The notes under the pieces: generated by a model | Told to the model about the DNA's origin: nothing | Databases searched by the model: none | The model's input: only the letters and a program-made list of their open reading frames with translations | Made by a program: the position numbers and the translations under genes | Shown: positions 47,301 to 56,782 of the stretch, piece by piece | Layout: every line of letters begins with the position of its first letter | Numbering within the stretch: position 1 is the first letter of the stretch | DNA from: Aquatica leii | Taxonomy: Eukaryota; Arthropoda; Insecta; Coleoptera; Lampyridae | Reading direction: 5' to 3' | Assembly: GCA_035610365.1 (NCBI GenBank) | Contig: CM069437.1 | Location: 30,213,507-30,277,506, forward strand | Length of the DNA: 64,000 bases

Positions 47301-47639
47301 TTTCATAGTAGTACCCTACTTTAAAGTATTTATTTTATTCAATTGCTAATTTGATGATTTAAATAAAGACACACGTAAAAATAATCCACCGCTTTGGAGC
47401 CGTTTTGAAATGAGTTTGGCAAAATTTGCTATAAACCAATTTGGGATTGTTTGGTGCATCCAATTTAAAGTGCTACGAGGTCACGGACTGCGCGATAACG
47501 TTACCTTATTACTTGATTTAAACTTTGTAGTATCGTTTAATATTATGTAAAGTAATACTATTTGCTTGTGTCACTTAACTTTATTATTAATGTTATTAAT
47601 ACTATGTAACGTGTAAATTCGAAATTGAGCAAAAATCCG

Positions 47640-49160
47640 CCTGATAGTTAGGCAACTTACCGTAAAAACGGATAATACTCAACCTCGAGTTGTGATTTTC
47701 AAGTCACGCTCGCAGAGGGCGCATGAGAGTAGTCGACCATGTACAAACTTCACTTGATGTAGTGATTTTGCGGCGGTAGAAACGTGGAAAAGCCGGATGG
47801 GTAAGAAACATGAGGTTTCTCTTTCATCGATTAATATCTACTACAACGACGCTTTATTTTAGCAATCAATAATAAATCCGATTAAACGTTCGATGTATAC
47901 AATAAAAGATCGATGTATTTTGCTGCAAAACTCATAAAGTAGGTTAGTATTTCGCACGTGGTTAAGAAAATGGAGGCGTATCAACTAATATTCGCTATTT
48001 TAGCTGTTTCGTCTTTTCGTCCTTCGTATCTATTGGAGTTTTCTTCCGAGCTCCGTCGAAGCTTTCGGACTGAGTTATCTTGGTATCGCTGTACTTATGC
48101 AGTAATCAAAGTCGCAGAGTAAAAGGATCCTAGTGGATTGTTGGCGCTGTGCTAAAGGTTGGGGAAACGAAGTGTCGAAGTATTTATAATATCATTAAAT
48201 TTGGAACCGCGAGGGATCACTAGACTTCGGCTTATTTCGTCCACGCGCTTCGGGGTCAGGACTGCTGCTCTCGCTACATATGCGGCGTTTCGATTTAAAT
48301 GGATACAGTGCGGACTTTGTATGTAAATGCTTTTGTATTTCGAACGTTATCTTTGTACATCTGGTACACCTATTCGACTACAATTACTTCTATTTTATTG
48401 AACTATTTAACGAACTTTTGGAACCTGAATAATTATGATTAATAATATTTAACGTCACTTTTCTTTATAATTTTAATAGTGTTAATCACGATGTTTAACA
48501 AACGCTTTAATGTAATGGTTGATCTATAATGATTATTTAACGTAACCTACACTTATTTTTTTGTTGTTAATATAAAAGAATATTGCCATTGTCAAGGGTA
48601 GAAATTTGGGAGCTATAACCGTTTCTGTCGTAAACTAATTTAATGATACTTTTATTACCGGTCGTGATGAACTTGACGTCAAGGTCCACGGGCGGTGTTA
48701 CGTTGTTTTAACGCGGATAAATTTTGCTACGGGTTACGGTAGCCGCGAAGATACCTTCTAAATATTAGCGCTTTAAATTTTTTTGGCTCCCAGAGTCTAT
48801 TTTTGGGACTTGCTTTCATCTTGTATGTATATTGTTACAATTTTGTGGTGTTATGTAAGGTAATTTATTTTCTGATTATACCAGTGGCGTAACCGTCGAA
48901 TGGCTCTTTCCGTTCCGGAATTGTATATTAATAAATATCCTTAATAAATGGTTATTGTTGATTCGTACTATGTTTCTTATGGGGGACCTCGGGTCTAGGA
49001 TCTCCTTTTCTCCTACCTAGACTGTTTATCTTTGACAAAAAAATTCGAGAAGAGGTGGCGCACTTGGGCATTTAGCTTACCTAAAGAAAACTTTGTGTCT
49101 TACAATTTTCTTTTATCCGACGACCATCTACGGTGAGGCTAGCCGAAAGGTAAGCAACAA
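47640..49160. other. GC-richer island of unknown nature
   Basis: Base composition rises clearly compared with the surroundings, with CpG-containing words such as GCGGCGG, CCACGCGCTTCGGGG and CATATGCGGCG. Donor-like GGATGGGTAAG (near 47,798) and CGAAAGGTAAGC (near 49,145) occur, as does a CTTGACGTCAAG palindrome at 48,672-48,683 with a CRE-like core. No open frame of useful length runs through it. It could be the promoter and untranslated first exon of a gene outside the window, or an LTR. Confidence 0.35.
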
Positions 49161-52100
49161 CATCTTGGTAATTAATTTAAGTAATTTGTTCTTTCTTTCT
49201 TTTTTTTCTCCACCTCCCCCATTGGAACATAACAATTAAGATTACTATCATAAATTTACAAGTTTGTTCTGTAAGGAGATTAGAAAGTATATACCTATAA
49301 AGTATATATTTGTTTAGAAACTGTATCGATTTATGTGATAAAACTACGTATGATCTTTATTCAATTTACACGATATTCGGTGATATCGAACTAGAATAAG
49401 AACTTATTGTAATGTTAATTTAATGTGAATGCTACTGTTTGTTATCACTGACGTAGCTATATTTTAGGGTTGTCCCGACGACTAATATTTAGTCTAGAAT
49501 TTTGCTGTCATATCTTTTTGTTTTTTATTTCTCTCTTCTGTCAACAGCTGTGATACAGTACTATCCTAAAATAAATCCTAATTTAAATCTGTTATACCTA
49601 TGGGTTGTTTTATATCTTAACGCACAAATAGCATTGCGGGTTTTGAGCATTTTCTTTCTCTGGTCCAGATCTTTGTTTCTTTTGGGATTGTTTCTTCCCA
49701 CAAGGAAAGGTGACACAGGGCACCGACTCATCAGACGAGGTTAGATACTCACAACTTGACCCGCGACCATCTTCGACGTAAGCTAGCTAAACAAGTGAGT
49801 TGACAAATTACTTTAATTTTTTTTGTTGTATCCTCTATTAGCACGTAACATAATACTCCCAACCATCATATTCATCTTAAAAAAAGCAAATTACAGAAAA
49901 TACACGGTATTTAATGTTAAACAAATTAAAACGTTATTTATTTAATTAGTCGGTGTAGTTATTCCTAGTGCTGACAAGTCTCAAAAAACAAAACAATATA
50001 GTAGTTTTTATTGATGTTTTTTACAATTGTACTGACTGTTCTCTAGACAATTTTGCAGTTGGCATTTTGACAACGTTACTTAATAGATCATTGACTTCCG
50101 CTGTCGTTATATCCAATATCAATTTTTACGTTTAGTAAGTAGTAGTAATTTTAGTATAATTATTTAAATTAATAAAACACAAACAATTTACAACAAATTG
50201 TTTCTAAACCAATCACAAAAATTCATATAAATGTTTTGTATTGTTTAATTTAAAAAAGAATATTGCTTTTAAAGTGTGTACAATAAATTTTATAATAAAG
50301 CAAGAAATTTTTATAACAATTTAAAAGTTAGTACCTAATATAACCAAAGAAATATTGAATCAGTTAACTTTAAAGGCATGTTAGCGTAAATGGCTATAAA
50401 ATGGAAAACTTACTGTTAGTTAAGTAGTAACAAATTGGTTTGTAATTTGTTGTTGCATTCGATGGCATTTATGCGCCGTACGTTCTAAGTAGTTAAAGTC
50501 TAAAAGCTTTTAACAGTTACAATTTCTTACATGTTAAAATACCATATAAGTATTAAAAGCTAAGTTAGGGTAGTTACCAATCATTGAATTCTTACAGCAA
50601 CTACGCCCTCAAAACGACAAGCAATTTAAATTCACGTTAAACTCATTTTAGTTGAAAATCTGTTGAATATAATCTAAAGTTCCATTATCCAGTTCCTTTG
50701 GTTCACGTGAGTACATTTTGTATTATTATGAGAATGGAGACATTAGTCCAATGATTCTGAGAAGCAATGTACTGTTAAACTGTTATTGTATGAGAAAGAT
50801 TCCTTCGTATTACAGTTGACGCTTATAGTGAATAGATCTAATTTTTTTCAATTTACATTAAGTTTATATTTAAAGAGAACATAAATTAATTCTGTTACAT
50901 AAATACGACGTTTTGTATTTACTATTAGCATACAAGGCATGTAATCGGAGTGATTTCAGCAATTGCCGCAATTTCATTGTCTGAAAGTACTTTCAGGTAT
51001 AATGGCTTAATTGGATTATTTTAATAATATTAATTCTACGCATTATATAGGTTATCTTAGTCTTTGTACCATGACGAAAAGGAATACGCGAATGACGTGG
51101 TATTGTTTCATTTTAAAATTGCACGGCGGTTTTACATAAAATTTTCTGCAACTGGAAATGTACTAATACATGCCGGTGTAAATGTATTCTAGATGTTGCT
51201 ATTGTTCAACTTCAGTTATAAATTATTGTGCATTTTAAAGATCATAATGAGGCATCTATTTTTGTAGATTTTGCACTTAAAATGCATTTTATCTTTTTTG
51301 TGTTTTCAAATAAGTGCATCGGAGTAGCGTAATAAGAATCTAAGATTTTAAAACACAATCTACTGTTAGTTGAGTTTTTGAAATTTTGAAGTGACAATTT
51401 GTGTTTATGTTTGAGGGTTAATTTTTATTACTTATGAATTAAAAATTTAAATTAAGTTTTTTTCAAATTTGTTTGCTAACTAAAAACAAAATTATTTGAA
51501 GCTTTAAATTTATTGTAGGTACTAAATAATCAGATTTATATAACAGAAAAATAATAAAATATTTTTGTATGAATGCTATATTTCGGGATTATTTTTTATT
51601 CCTTACGTACAATTTCATTCTATTAGATTTTATTTTATTAATTTTAAAAATGAAACGGATAATAATATATACAAAAAATAACTTTTGATAAATCCTAAAA
51701 AATATGCAACAGCTTAAAAAAATTCCAAATGAACTGTGGTCCGTTGTTATTTATTACTCGACGAAAAGTTTAGTGACAAAATGTCAATCACGCATCGGCC
51801 ACATGTGCAGTAAATAGTCGTCAGACTTGATGATCAATACAAAAAAAACCGTATCTATATAATTTAGATTTACCCTAAAAGCCACCCTTTAAACCACTTT
51901 CGCAATTGGTACTACAAATTAAATAAAGAAACGAAAATTTTAATTTTCTTGTTTTTAAATCGGCTCGAAGTAATTATACCGCGTTGCAAATTTTTTTAAA
52001 GGGCATAGGCTAGAAAGAGACTACATTATTGTAGTGACTACCGATATCAGTTTGTAGCCTTGGTGTTTTCTGGGCGAGTGTTCATGGTTACACGCACTGA

Positions 52101-52684
52101 GTAATTAACACAATAAACTTTCCGTTATTGTTATTATTTTATTTTAAACTATCTACATTAATTTAACAAACAGTTGTATGTAAACCTTCCTTTATTTTTA
52201 ATTTTGTCAAGTCGTCACTTTCTGAGCGAAAATTAACTTTCGAGTTATTCGGAGTTAGGCACTCGATCTGTCTTAGTGCGTGCACATGGCTATGTATTAA
52301 GTCATGTCATTTTATTATATTTTATATCTGTAATATATTTATTTAAGAAGTCTGTGTTATTAATACAGGTATGTATCTTTGTTTTGTTACATATACCTAA
52401 TTTCCTCTTTTTTTTGCTCGATTTCGTATTGATGCTGTCGTTTAAACGAGCCCCACGTCGAAGTACCTTTCTAGTTAGTCATGTGTTCGACATATTTTTG
52501 TGCACATCGTTGTGACTTTTATTTGCTTGGTGCAATCGTCGTAAAATGTACAAGTAATTAGTAGTTTTTTTTTCCTATTTTTTTTCATAATTACATTTTA
52601 TATATTTTATTTGCTTGGTTAAATATATGGTTATTTTGTAATTTTAGAAATTAAGAGTATAGACTTAATTTTGACTAGTGAAAG
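49161..52684. other. unassigned AT-rich DNA
   Basis: No supported gene. It includes the second copy of the 46-bp dispersed repeat (50,082-50,127). The + frames at 49,502 and 52,276 are hydrophobic and T-rich and match no family. The last 200 bp before 52,685 may be the 5' leader of the LINE that resumes at 53,323. Confidence 0.4.
50082..50127 (+). repeat. 46-bp dispersed repeat, copy 2
   Basis: Matches 40,326-40,372 in the same orientation with about five substitutions. Confidence 0.6.
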
Positions 52685-52697
52685 TATCTAAATAATA
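52685..52697 (+). repeat. 13-bp direct repeat, left (probable target duplication)
   Basis: TATCTAAATAATA, exact copy at 53,310-53,322. It is A+T-only apart from one C, so chance is less unlikely than for mixed sequence, but 13 exact bases exactly at the element edges support a duplication. Confidence 0.7.
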
Positions 52698-52822
52698 CTG
52701 TAAATAGTTATAAACGGTGGTGACACGTTGAAATTAGTTTAACACCCGCGAAAAACAAAATGTGTTTTGAATAATTCGTTGGGATAAAACCACAACGTAA
52801 AAGGACATGGGGGGTAAGCAAT

Positions 52823-52938
52823 GTCAATGCAATTGTGCAAATGCCACCAGAGTGAACTACTGGACGGCCGTTTCGTTCTTTTGGAACTCATCAGCAGTAG
52901 GAGATACATCCTAATGTAGTTCCCACAATTGCATTGAC
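52823..52938 (-). repeat. 15-bp perfect arms enclosing the hammerhead
   Basis: GTCAATGCAATTGTG at 52,823-52,837 and its exact complement at 52,924-52,938 enclose the ribozyme symmetrically. In RNA they would form an outer extension of helix I, separated from the inner helix I by an internal loop of about 19 and 23 nt. Confidence 0.85.
52857..52900 (-). ncRNA. type I hammerhead self-cleaving ribozyme
   Basis: Read on minus from 52,900: helix I strand CUACUG, core box CUGAUGA, stem II GUUC-loop CAAAA-GAAC, core GAAA, a very short stem III CGGCCG, then UC as the cleavage triplet end, and the second helix I strand CAGUAG. Helix I pairs perfectly over 6 bp and stem II over 4 bp. Every invariant core residue (CUGANGA, GAAA, UH at the cleavage site) is present. 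The predicted cut is after the C at 52,863. The tiny stem III is a known trait of the hammerheads of Penelope elements and animal retrozymes, which are thought to work best as dimers. The RNA would be transcribed on minus. Confidence 0.9.
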
Positions 52939-52978
52939 GCCTCTTATAGCTTATATTTAAGTACGACAAAGTTACAAT

Positions 52979-53309
52979 TCAAAAGTGTTTGATGGCAGAG
53001 CCATCTCATAGTGTAATTTTACTATTTGCCTAAAGTTTACTGTAAATAGCTATGAACGGTGGTGACACGTTGAAATTAGTTTAACACCCGCGAAATTCAA
53101 AATTTGTTTTGCATAATTCGTCGGGATAAAACCACAACGCAAAAGGACATTGGGGGTTTATCCCGACGAATTATTCAAAGCACATTTTGAATTTTGCGGG
53201 TGTTAAACTAATTTCAACGTGTTACCACCGTTTATAGCTATTTAAGTAAACTTTAGGCACATAGAAAAATTACACTATGAGATGGATCTGCCTTCAAACA
53301 CTTTTGAAT
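52979..53309. repeat. large imperfect palindrome, arms about 155 bp
   Basis: Arm 1 (about 52,979-53,138) runs from CAAAAGTGTTTGATGGCAGA to AATTCGTCGGGATAAA. Arm 2 (about 53,157-53,309) is its reverse complement, starting TTTATCCCGACGAATTATTC and ending CAAACACTTTTGAATT. The spacer is about 18 bp. A few substitutions and small indels separate the arms. Such tail-to-tail inverted pieces are common at ends of Penelope insertions. Confidence 0.85.
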
Positions 53310-53423
53310 TATCTAAATAATATATTAGTAATTATTGTGGTTATTATAATCTTTTTTGTGATGTTTGCATTTAGCTAACCTTTTATAGTTTTTAAAAACA
53401 TCAAAACAACATTAATAATAACT

Positions 53424-53618
53424 ATGGTGTTAAAAATAGCACACTTAAATATTAGATCCTTTGGCACCGGCTTTTAAGTTTTTAGGGATAAAGTGTTAAG
53501 TTGCGATTTTGATATAATAGCAGTATTAGAAACATGGTTAAATCCAAACATTTCCAGCAATTTATACTACATCTAGGGTTGCAGGTTCGTTAGAAAAGAT
53601 CGTCCAAGTTATGGTAGT
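53424..53618 (+). pseudogene. Jockey/CR1-type LINE ORF2, endonuclease start (host of the RTE insertion)
   Basis: From the ATG at 53,424: MVLKIAHLNIRSF opens an apurinic-type endonuclease. FRDKVLSCDFDIIAVLETWL follows with the catalytic Glu motif (xTETWL reads LETWL), then RFVRKDRPSYG. One stop interrupts after GTGF. The frame is broken at 53,618 by the RTE element. The next codons, GSGLAFYIHNNI, are found at 56,784. The region 53,323-53,423 is probably the 5' leader. The clade is Jockey superfamily, CR1- or Jockey-like. Confidence 0.8.
53611..53618 (+). repeat. 8-bp target site duplication, left
   Basis: ATGGTAGT here and again at 56,783-56,790. Removing one copy and everything between restores the host reading frame at a Ser-Tyr-Gly-Ser to Gly-Leu-Ala-Phe junction. 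Confidence 0.85.
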
Positions 53619-53969
53619 CAGGTGAACTTGTAACCCCTAGAGGGCGCGTCCCCAGGTGGCGAATAGGGGAAAGCCCGGTAGATATACTAGGTAGGAGGGA
53701 AATCAAATACCTCCCGCGGACCAACAGGTAAAAGCAGCGTCTGACCCAGATTCTGCGGCTGCAAACAGCGTCTGTTCATCATGTGAGGGGAGGCTGACTA
53801 CACACTCGCCAACACGCAGTAGGACAAATGGCAAATTACAAAACATACGGAAATATACTCCAGATGGGCATGGATAAACCAAAATCCCACACCCTCAGAG
53901 TGAGGGTCAGCCTCATGGATTCTGGGGGAGGCAAAAATTCGCAAATATACTCGAGAACAGATCTGGACC

Positions 53970-54700
53970 AAAAACACGACGTTTAAACATTGCTACCTAC
54001 AATACACAAACACTCTCATCCGAAGAAAAACTAGCACAATTAGAAGAAGAACTAGAACACATAAAATGGGACGTAGTAGGAATGAGTGAATTAAGAAAGA
54101 AACATGAAGGCTAAATAAACCTGACATCAGGGAACATACTTTACTACAAAGGAGAAGAGGAAGCCCTATTAGGAGGAGTTGAGTTTACAATCCACAAAAA
54201 GCATGCAAAGAACTTAATAGATATAGAAAGTATAAACTCAAGAGTTATATACTTAATTTTAAAACTGAACAACAGATGCAACATCAAAATGATACAAGCT
54301 TATGCACCTACATCGCAAGGATCTGACGAAGAAGTAGACACCTTCTATGATGATATCACAAAGGCAAACGAAAATACCACAACACACTATACACTCCTCA
54401 AAAGAGACTTCAACGCAAAGATAGGACAAAAAGAGGACAAAATGGATACATCAATGGGACAATATGAAGTAGGAGAACGGAACGAGAGAGGTAGAACTCT
54501 ATTAGGATTCTGTCTGCAAAACAACATTTTTATAATAACCAGTTTCTTTAAAAAGAACGAAAACAGAAAATGAACCTGGAAGAGTTCAGATGCCATCACT
54601 AAGAACGAAGTAGACTTTATAATCTCAAATAAACGGCAAATTATAAAAAACGTTGAAGTTTTAAACAAATTTTCCATTGGAAGCGATCACCGCCTGGTGA
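53970..54700 (+). pseudogene. RTE endonuclease domain
   Basis: Reads RRLNIATYNTQTLSSEEKL, WDVVGMSELRKKHEG (catalytic Glu), then a stop. It continues with GNILYYKGEEEALLGGVEF, RVIYLILKLNNRCNIKMIQA and YAPTSQGSDEEVDTFYDDI. LLKRDFNAKIGQ (54,397-54,432; functional copies have GDFNAxxG) and NERGRTLLGFCLQNN follow. After a one-base shift near 54,570 comes KNEVDFIISNK, and finally IGSDHRLVK near 54,678-54,704, where the catalytic Asp-His pair is kept. It nicks target DNA to prime reverse transcription. Damage is limited to a stop and one or two shifts plus the G-to-R change. Confidence 0.85.
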
Positions 54701-55350
54701 AAACTACTATAAATATCAAATACGAAAGAGATAACCTTGTAAAAAAGCAAGCTAAAGGTAAAGGTAATAATGGAAAATGGACAAATGTCGAAAACCGTCA
54801 AGACTACACAGACATGATAGAAGAACGACTAAATCAGATAAAAGACGAAGATAGCATCGAAGAAAAAAACGACGTTATTGTAAAAACACTAAAGAAAGCA
54901 ACTCAGAAATACTGTAGCAAAGGAAACCTACGCACTAGTAAGATCAGTGCCAACACAAAATCCCTAATAAAAGAAAGGAGAAAAATGGGAGACAAAAACT
55001 CAGAGGAATTCAGAAAAATATATAAAGAAATATCAAAAGAAGCTAGAAAAGATATTCGAAAGTATAACACCACAAAAATCATCAAAACAATCAAACAAAA
55101 TAAAAAACTGAAAGTTCTGAAACGTCAAATAAATATTGGAACAAAAAGTCAAATGAAACTAAAAGATGAAAAAGTAAAATACGATTACAAACAAATCTGA
55201 TATTGTAAAAATTACAGAAAACTCCTTTCGCAAACTATACAAAAATGAAAATCCTGCAGAAGTAGAAGATATAAAAAATATCAGAAACCAGGGATCAGAA
55301 GATATACCTGAAATTAGTCTGGAAGAAATAAAAGCAGCAATTGGAGAGAT
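54697..55350 (+). pseudogene. RTE linker between endonuclease and RT
   Basis: The frame 54,697-55,200 encodes a lysine-rich, mostly helical linker without stops for 167 codons, with KANTKSLIKERRKMGDK-type basic residues and NKKLKVLKRQINIGTKSQM. A frameshift near 55,190 leads to the next frame with ENPAEVEDIKNIRNQGSED and PEISLEEIKAAIGEMKNNRS at the RT start. Linkers of this length are usual in RTE proteins. No catalytic residue is expected here. Confidence 0.75.
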
Positions 55351-56760
55351 GAAGAATAACAGATCACCAGGAGACGATGGAATAGTTGTTGAGGCGATCA
55401 AGGAAGGCGGACTAGCTGTCCTAAAAACCTTGAAATCTCTATTTAACGAATGTCTCATAGAGCAAAAAACACCCACTCGATGGGACAAGGCCATCATCAC
55501 TCTGATACATAAAAAAAGAGACGCTACAAATCTGACCAACTACAGACCTATTAGCTTGCTACAACACATATATGAGCACTTTACGAGAATACTATCAAAA
55601 CGTATAAGTGTAAAACTTGACCTATACCAACCAAGAAAACAGGCTGAATTTGAAGTAGGGTTTAGTACGAATGATCACCTAACAGTACTTAAACTACTAA
55701 TTAAAAATGCATAGAATATAACAAACATCTTATGCTGATATTTGTAGATTATGAAAAGGCATTTGATTCGATAAATCAGCAACAACTCTTCCATGCTCTT
55801 TCGCAATGTCGAATAGACTACAGATACACGGTTTTACTAAAATACATATATAATGACGCAACCGCATCAGTAAGATTACACGAAGACACCAACACATTTC
55901 AAATAGAAAAAGGGGTAAGACAGGGAGATGTCATATCCCTTAAATTATTCACGACACTCTTAGAATATATGTACAAAAACCTAGATTGGGAACAGTGTGG
56001 AATTAACATCAATGGTGAACTACTAAATCATCTAAGATTTGCCGATGATCTAGTCCTAATCACAAATAAGATAGACGAAGCAAATAAAATGCTACAAGAA
56101 CTTAAAACTGGCTCAATGGAAGTCGGACTTGACATAAACTATACAAAGACAAAATATATGACAAACCTGGTCCTGAGCAATAACATTTCGGCAGATGATA
56201 TAAAAATCGAACAAGTATACTCATACAAATACCTGGGACACGAGTTAACCATTGGGAAAGATAATCAAATCCGCGAACTAAAGAGGAGAATGAATTTAAC
56301 ATGGGCAGCCTACGGTAAGCTCAGCAACATCTTTAAATCAGATATCCCAATATGCCTGAAGAGGAAAACGTTCGATCAGTGCATACTCCCTGTTCTCACT
56401 TATGGAGCTGAAACACTAACATTGAGCAAGAAAACCATAAAGAAAAGAAGAGTAACACAGGCGGCAATGGAAAGGTCAATGCTAGGAATAACACTTAGAG
56501 ACAAAATACCAAACACCACAATTAGGCAGCGAACAAGGGTAAAGGATACTGTGTTTAGGATAGCTGAGCTGAAGTGGAACTGGGCGGGACACGTGGCAAG
56601 ACTGAAAGACGAGATATGGACAAGATGAATGATTGAATGGAGACCCAGGCAAGACGCATTCAAAAGCAGAGGTAAACCACCAACAAGATGGGCCGATGAT
56701 GTAAAAAGAGTTGCAGGAAATTGGATCCAGATTGCACAGGACAGAAACAAATGAGAGCAG
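55349..56760 (+). pseudogene. RTE reverse transcriptase and C-terminal region
   Basis: The first frame (55,349-55,714) has NNRSPGDDGIVVEAIKEGG, WDKAIITLIHKK and NYRPISLLQHIYEHFTRIL. It breaks at 55,714. The second (55,732-56,628) has LIFVDYEKAFDSINQQQLF (motif A Asp), GVRQGDVISLKLFTTLLEYM (motif B), LNHLRFADDLVLITNK (motif C, Phe-Ala-Asp-Asp intact at 56,038-56,049) and YSYKYLGHELT. The C-terminal part follows with LPVLTYGAETLTLS, AMERSMLGITLRDKIPN and WNWAGHVARLKDE. A TGA at 56,626 interrupts, then EWRPRQDAFKSRGKPPTRWA and DDVKRVAGNWIQIAQDRNK end the protein. All catalytic aspartates remain. Confidence 0.9.
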
Positions 56761-56782
56761 TGGACGACCTAGACTGGGGAAG

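Larger units (their letters stand above)
52698..53039 (-). repeat. 342-bp monomer 1
   Basis: First full repeat unit. About 117 bp of a second unit follow from 53,040, with roughly ten differences over that length. The unit contains the hammerhead, outer 15-bp arms around it, and a GGGATAAAACCACAACG box present in both monomers and partly in the inverted copy. Confidence 0.8.
52685..53322 (-). mobile_element. retrozyme-like / Penelope-terminal-repeat-like element with hammerhead ribozyme
   Basis: A non-coding unit of about 612 bp lies between two copies of TATCTAAATAATA (52,685-52,697 and 53,310-53,322), read as a 13-bp target duplication. Inside, a 342-bp monomer starts at 52,698 and begins again at 53,040 (CTGTAAATAG(T/C)TAT.AACGG, then TGACACGTTGAAATTAGTTT and CACCCGCGAAA). 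The second monomer stops after about 117 bp and is followed by an inverted copy of the monomer junction region. The first monomer carries a complete type I hammerhead on minus. Tandem monomers of this size with type I hammerheads are known for animal retrozymes and for Penelope terminal repeats. No protein is encoded. Confidence 0.75.
53619..56782 (+). mobile_element. RTE-type LINE inserted in another LINE
   Basis: A 3.16-kb element with 8-bp duplications at its ends. It has a GC-rich 5' leader of about 350 bp (starting CAGGTGAACTTGTAACCCCT, with GTGGCGAATAGGGGAAAGCC), one ORF in pieces, and a very short 3' end. The ORF encodes endonuclease then reverse transcriptase, with no separate ORF1, as in the RTE clade. 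The RT and its C-terminal region resemble the common arthropod RTE proteins annotated as endonuclease-reverse transcriptase or craniofacial development protein 2-like. The copy looks full length but has stops and frameshifts (for example TAA at 54,115 and TGA at 56,626). Confidence 0.85.

Noticed and set aside
49713..49735. ACTCATCAGACG on +, giving CUGAUGAGU on minus, as a hammerhead
   Set aside because: No GAAA at a suitable distance and no paired stem II.
52739..52969. 76-codon minus frame across the hammerhead
   Set aside because: It overlaps the ribozyme and the 15-bp arms, and the repeated monomer does not preserve it.
54387..56750. Minus-strand frames of 96, 126, 66 and 116 codons opposite the RTE element
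   Set aside because: They are antisense shadows of the RTE coding sequence.
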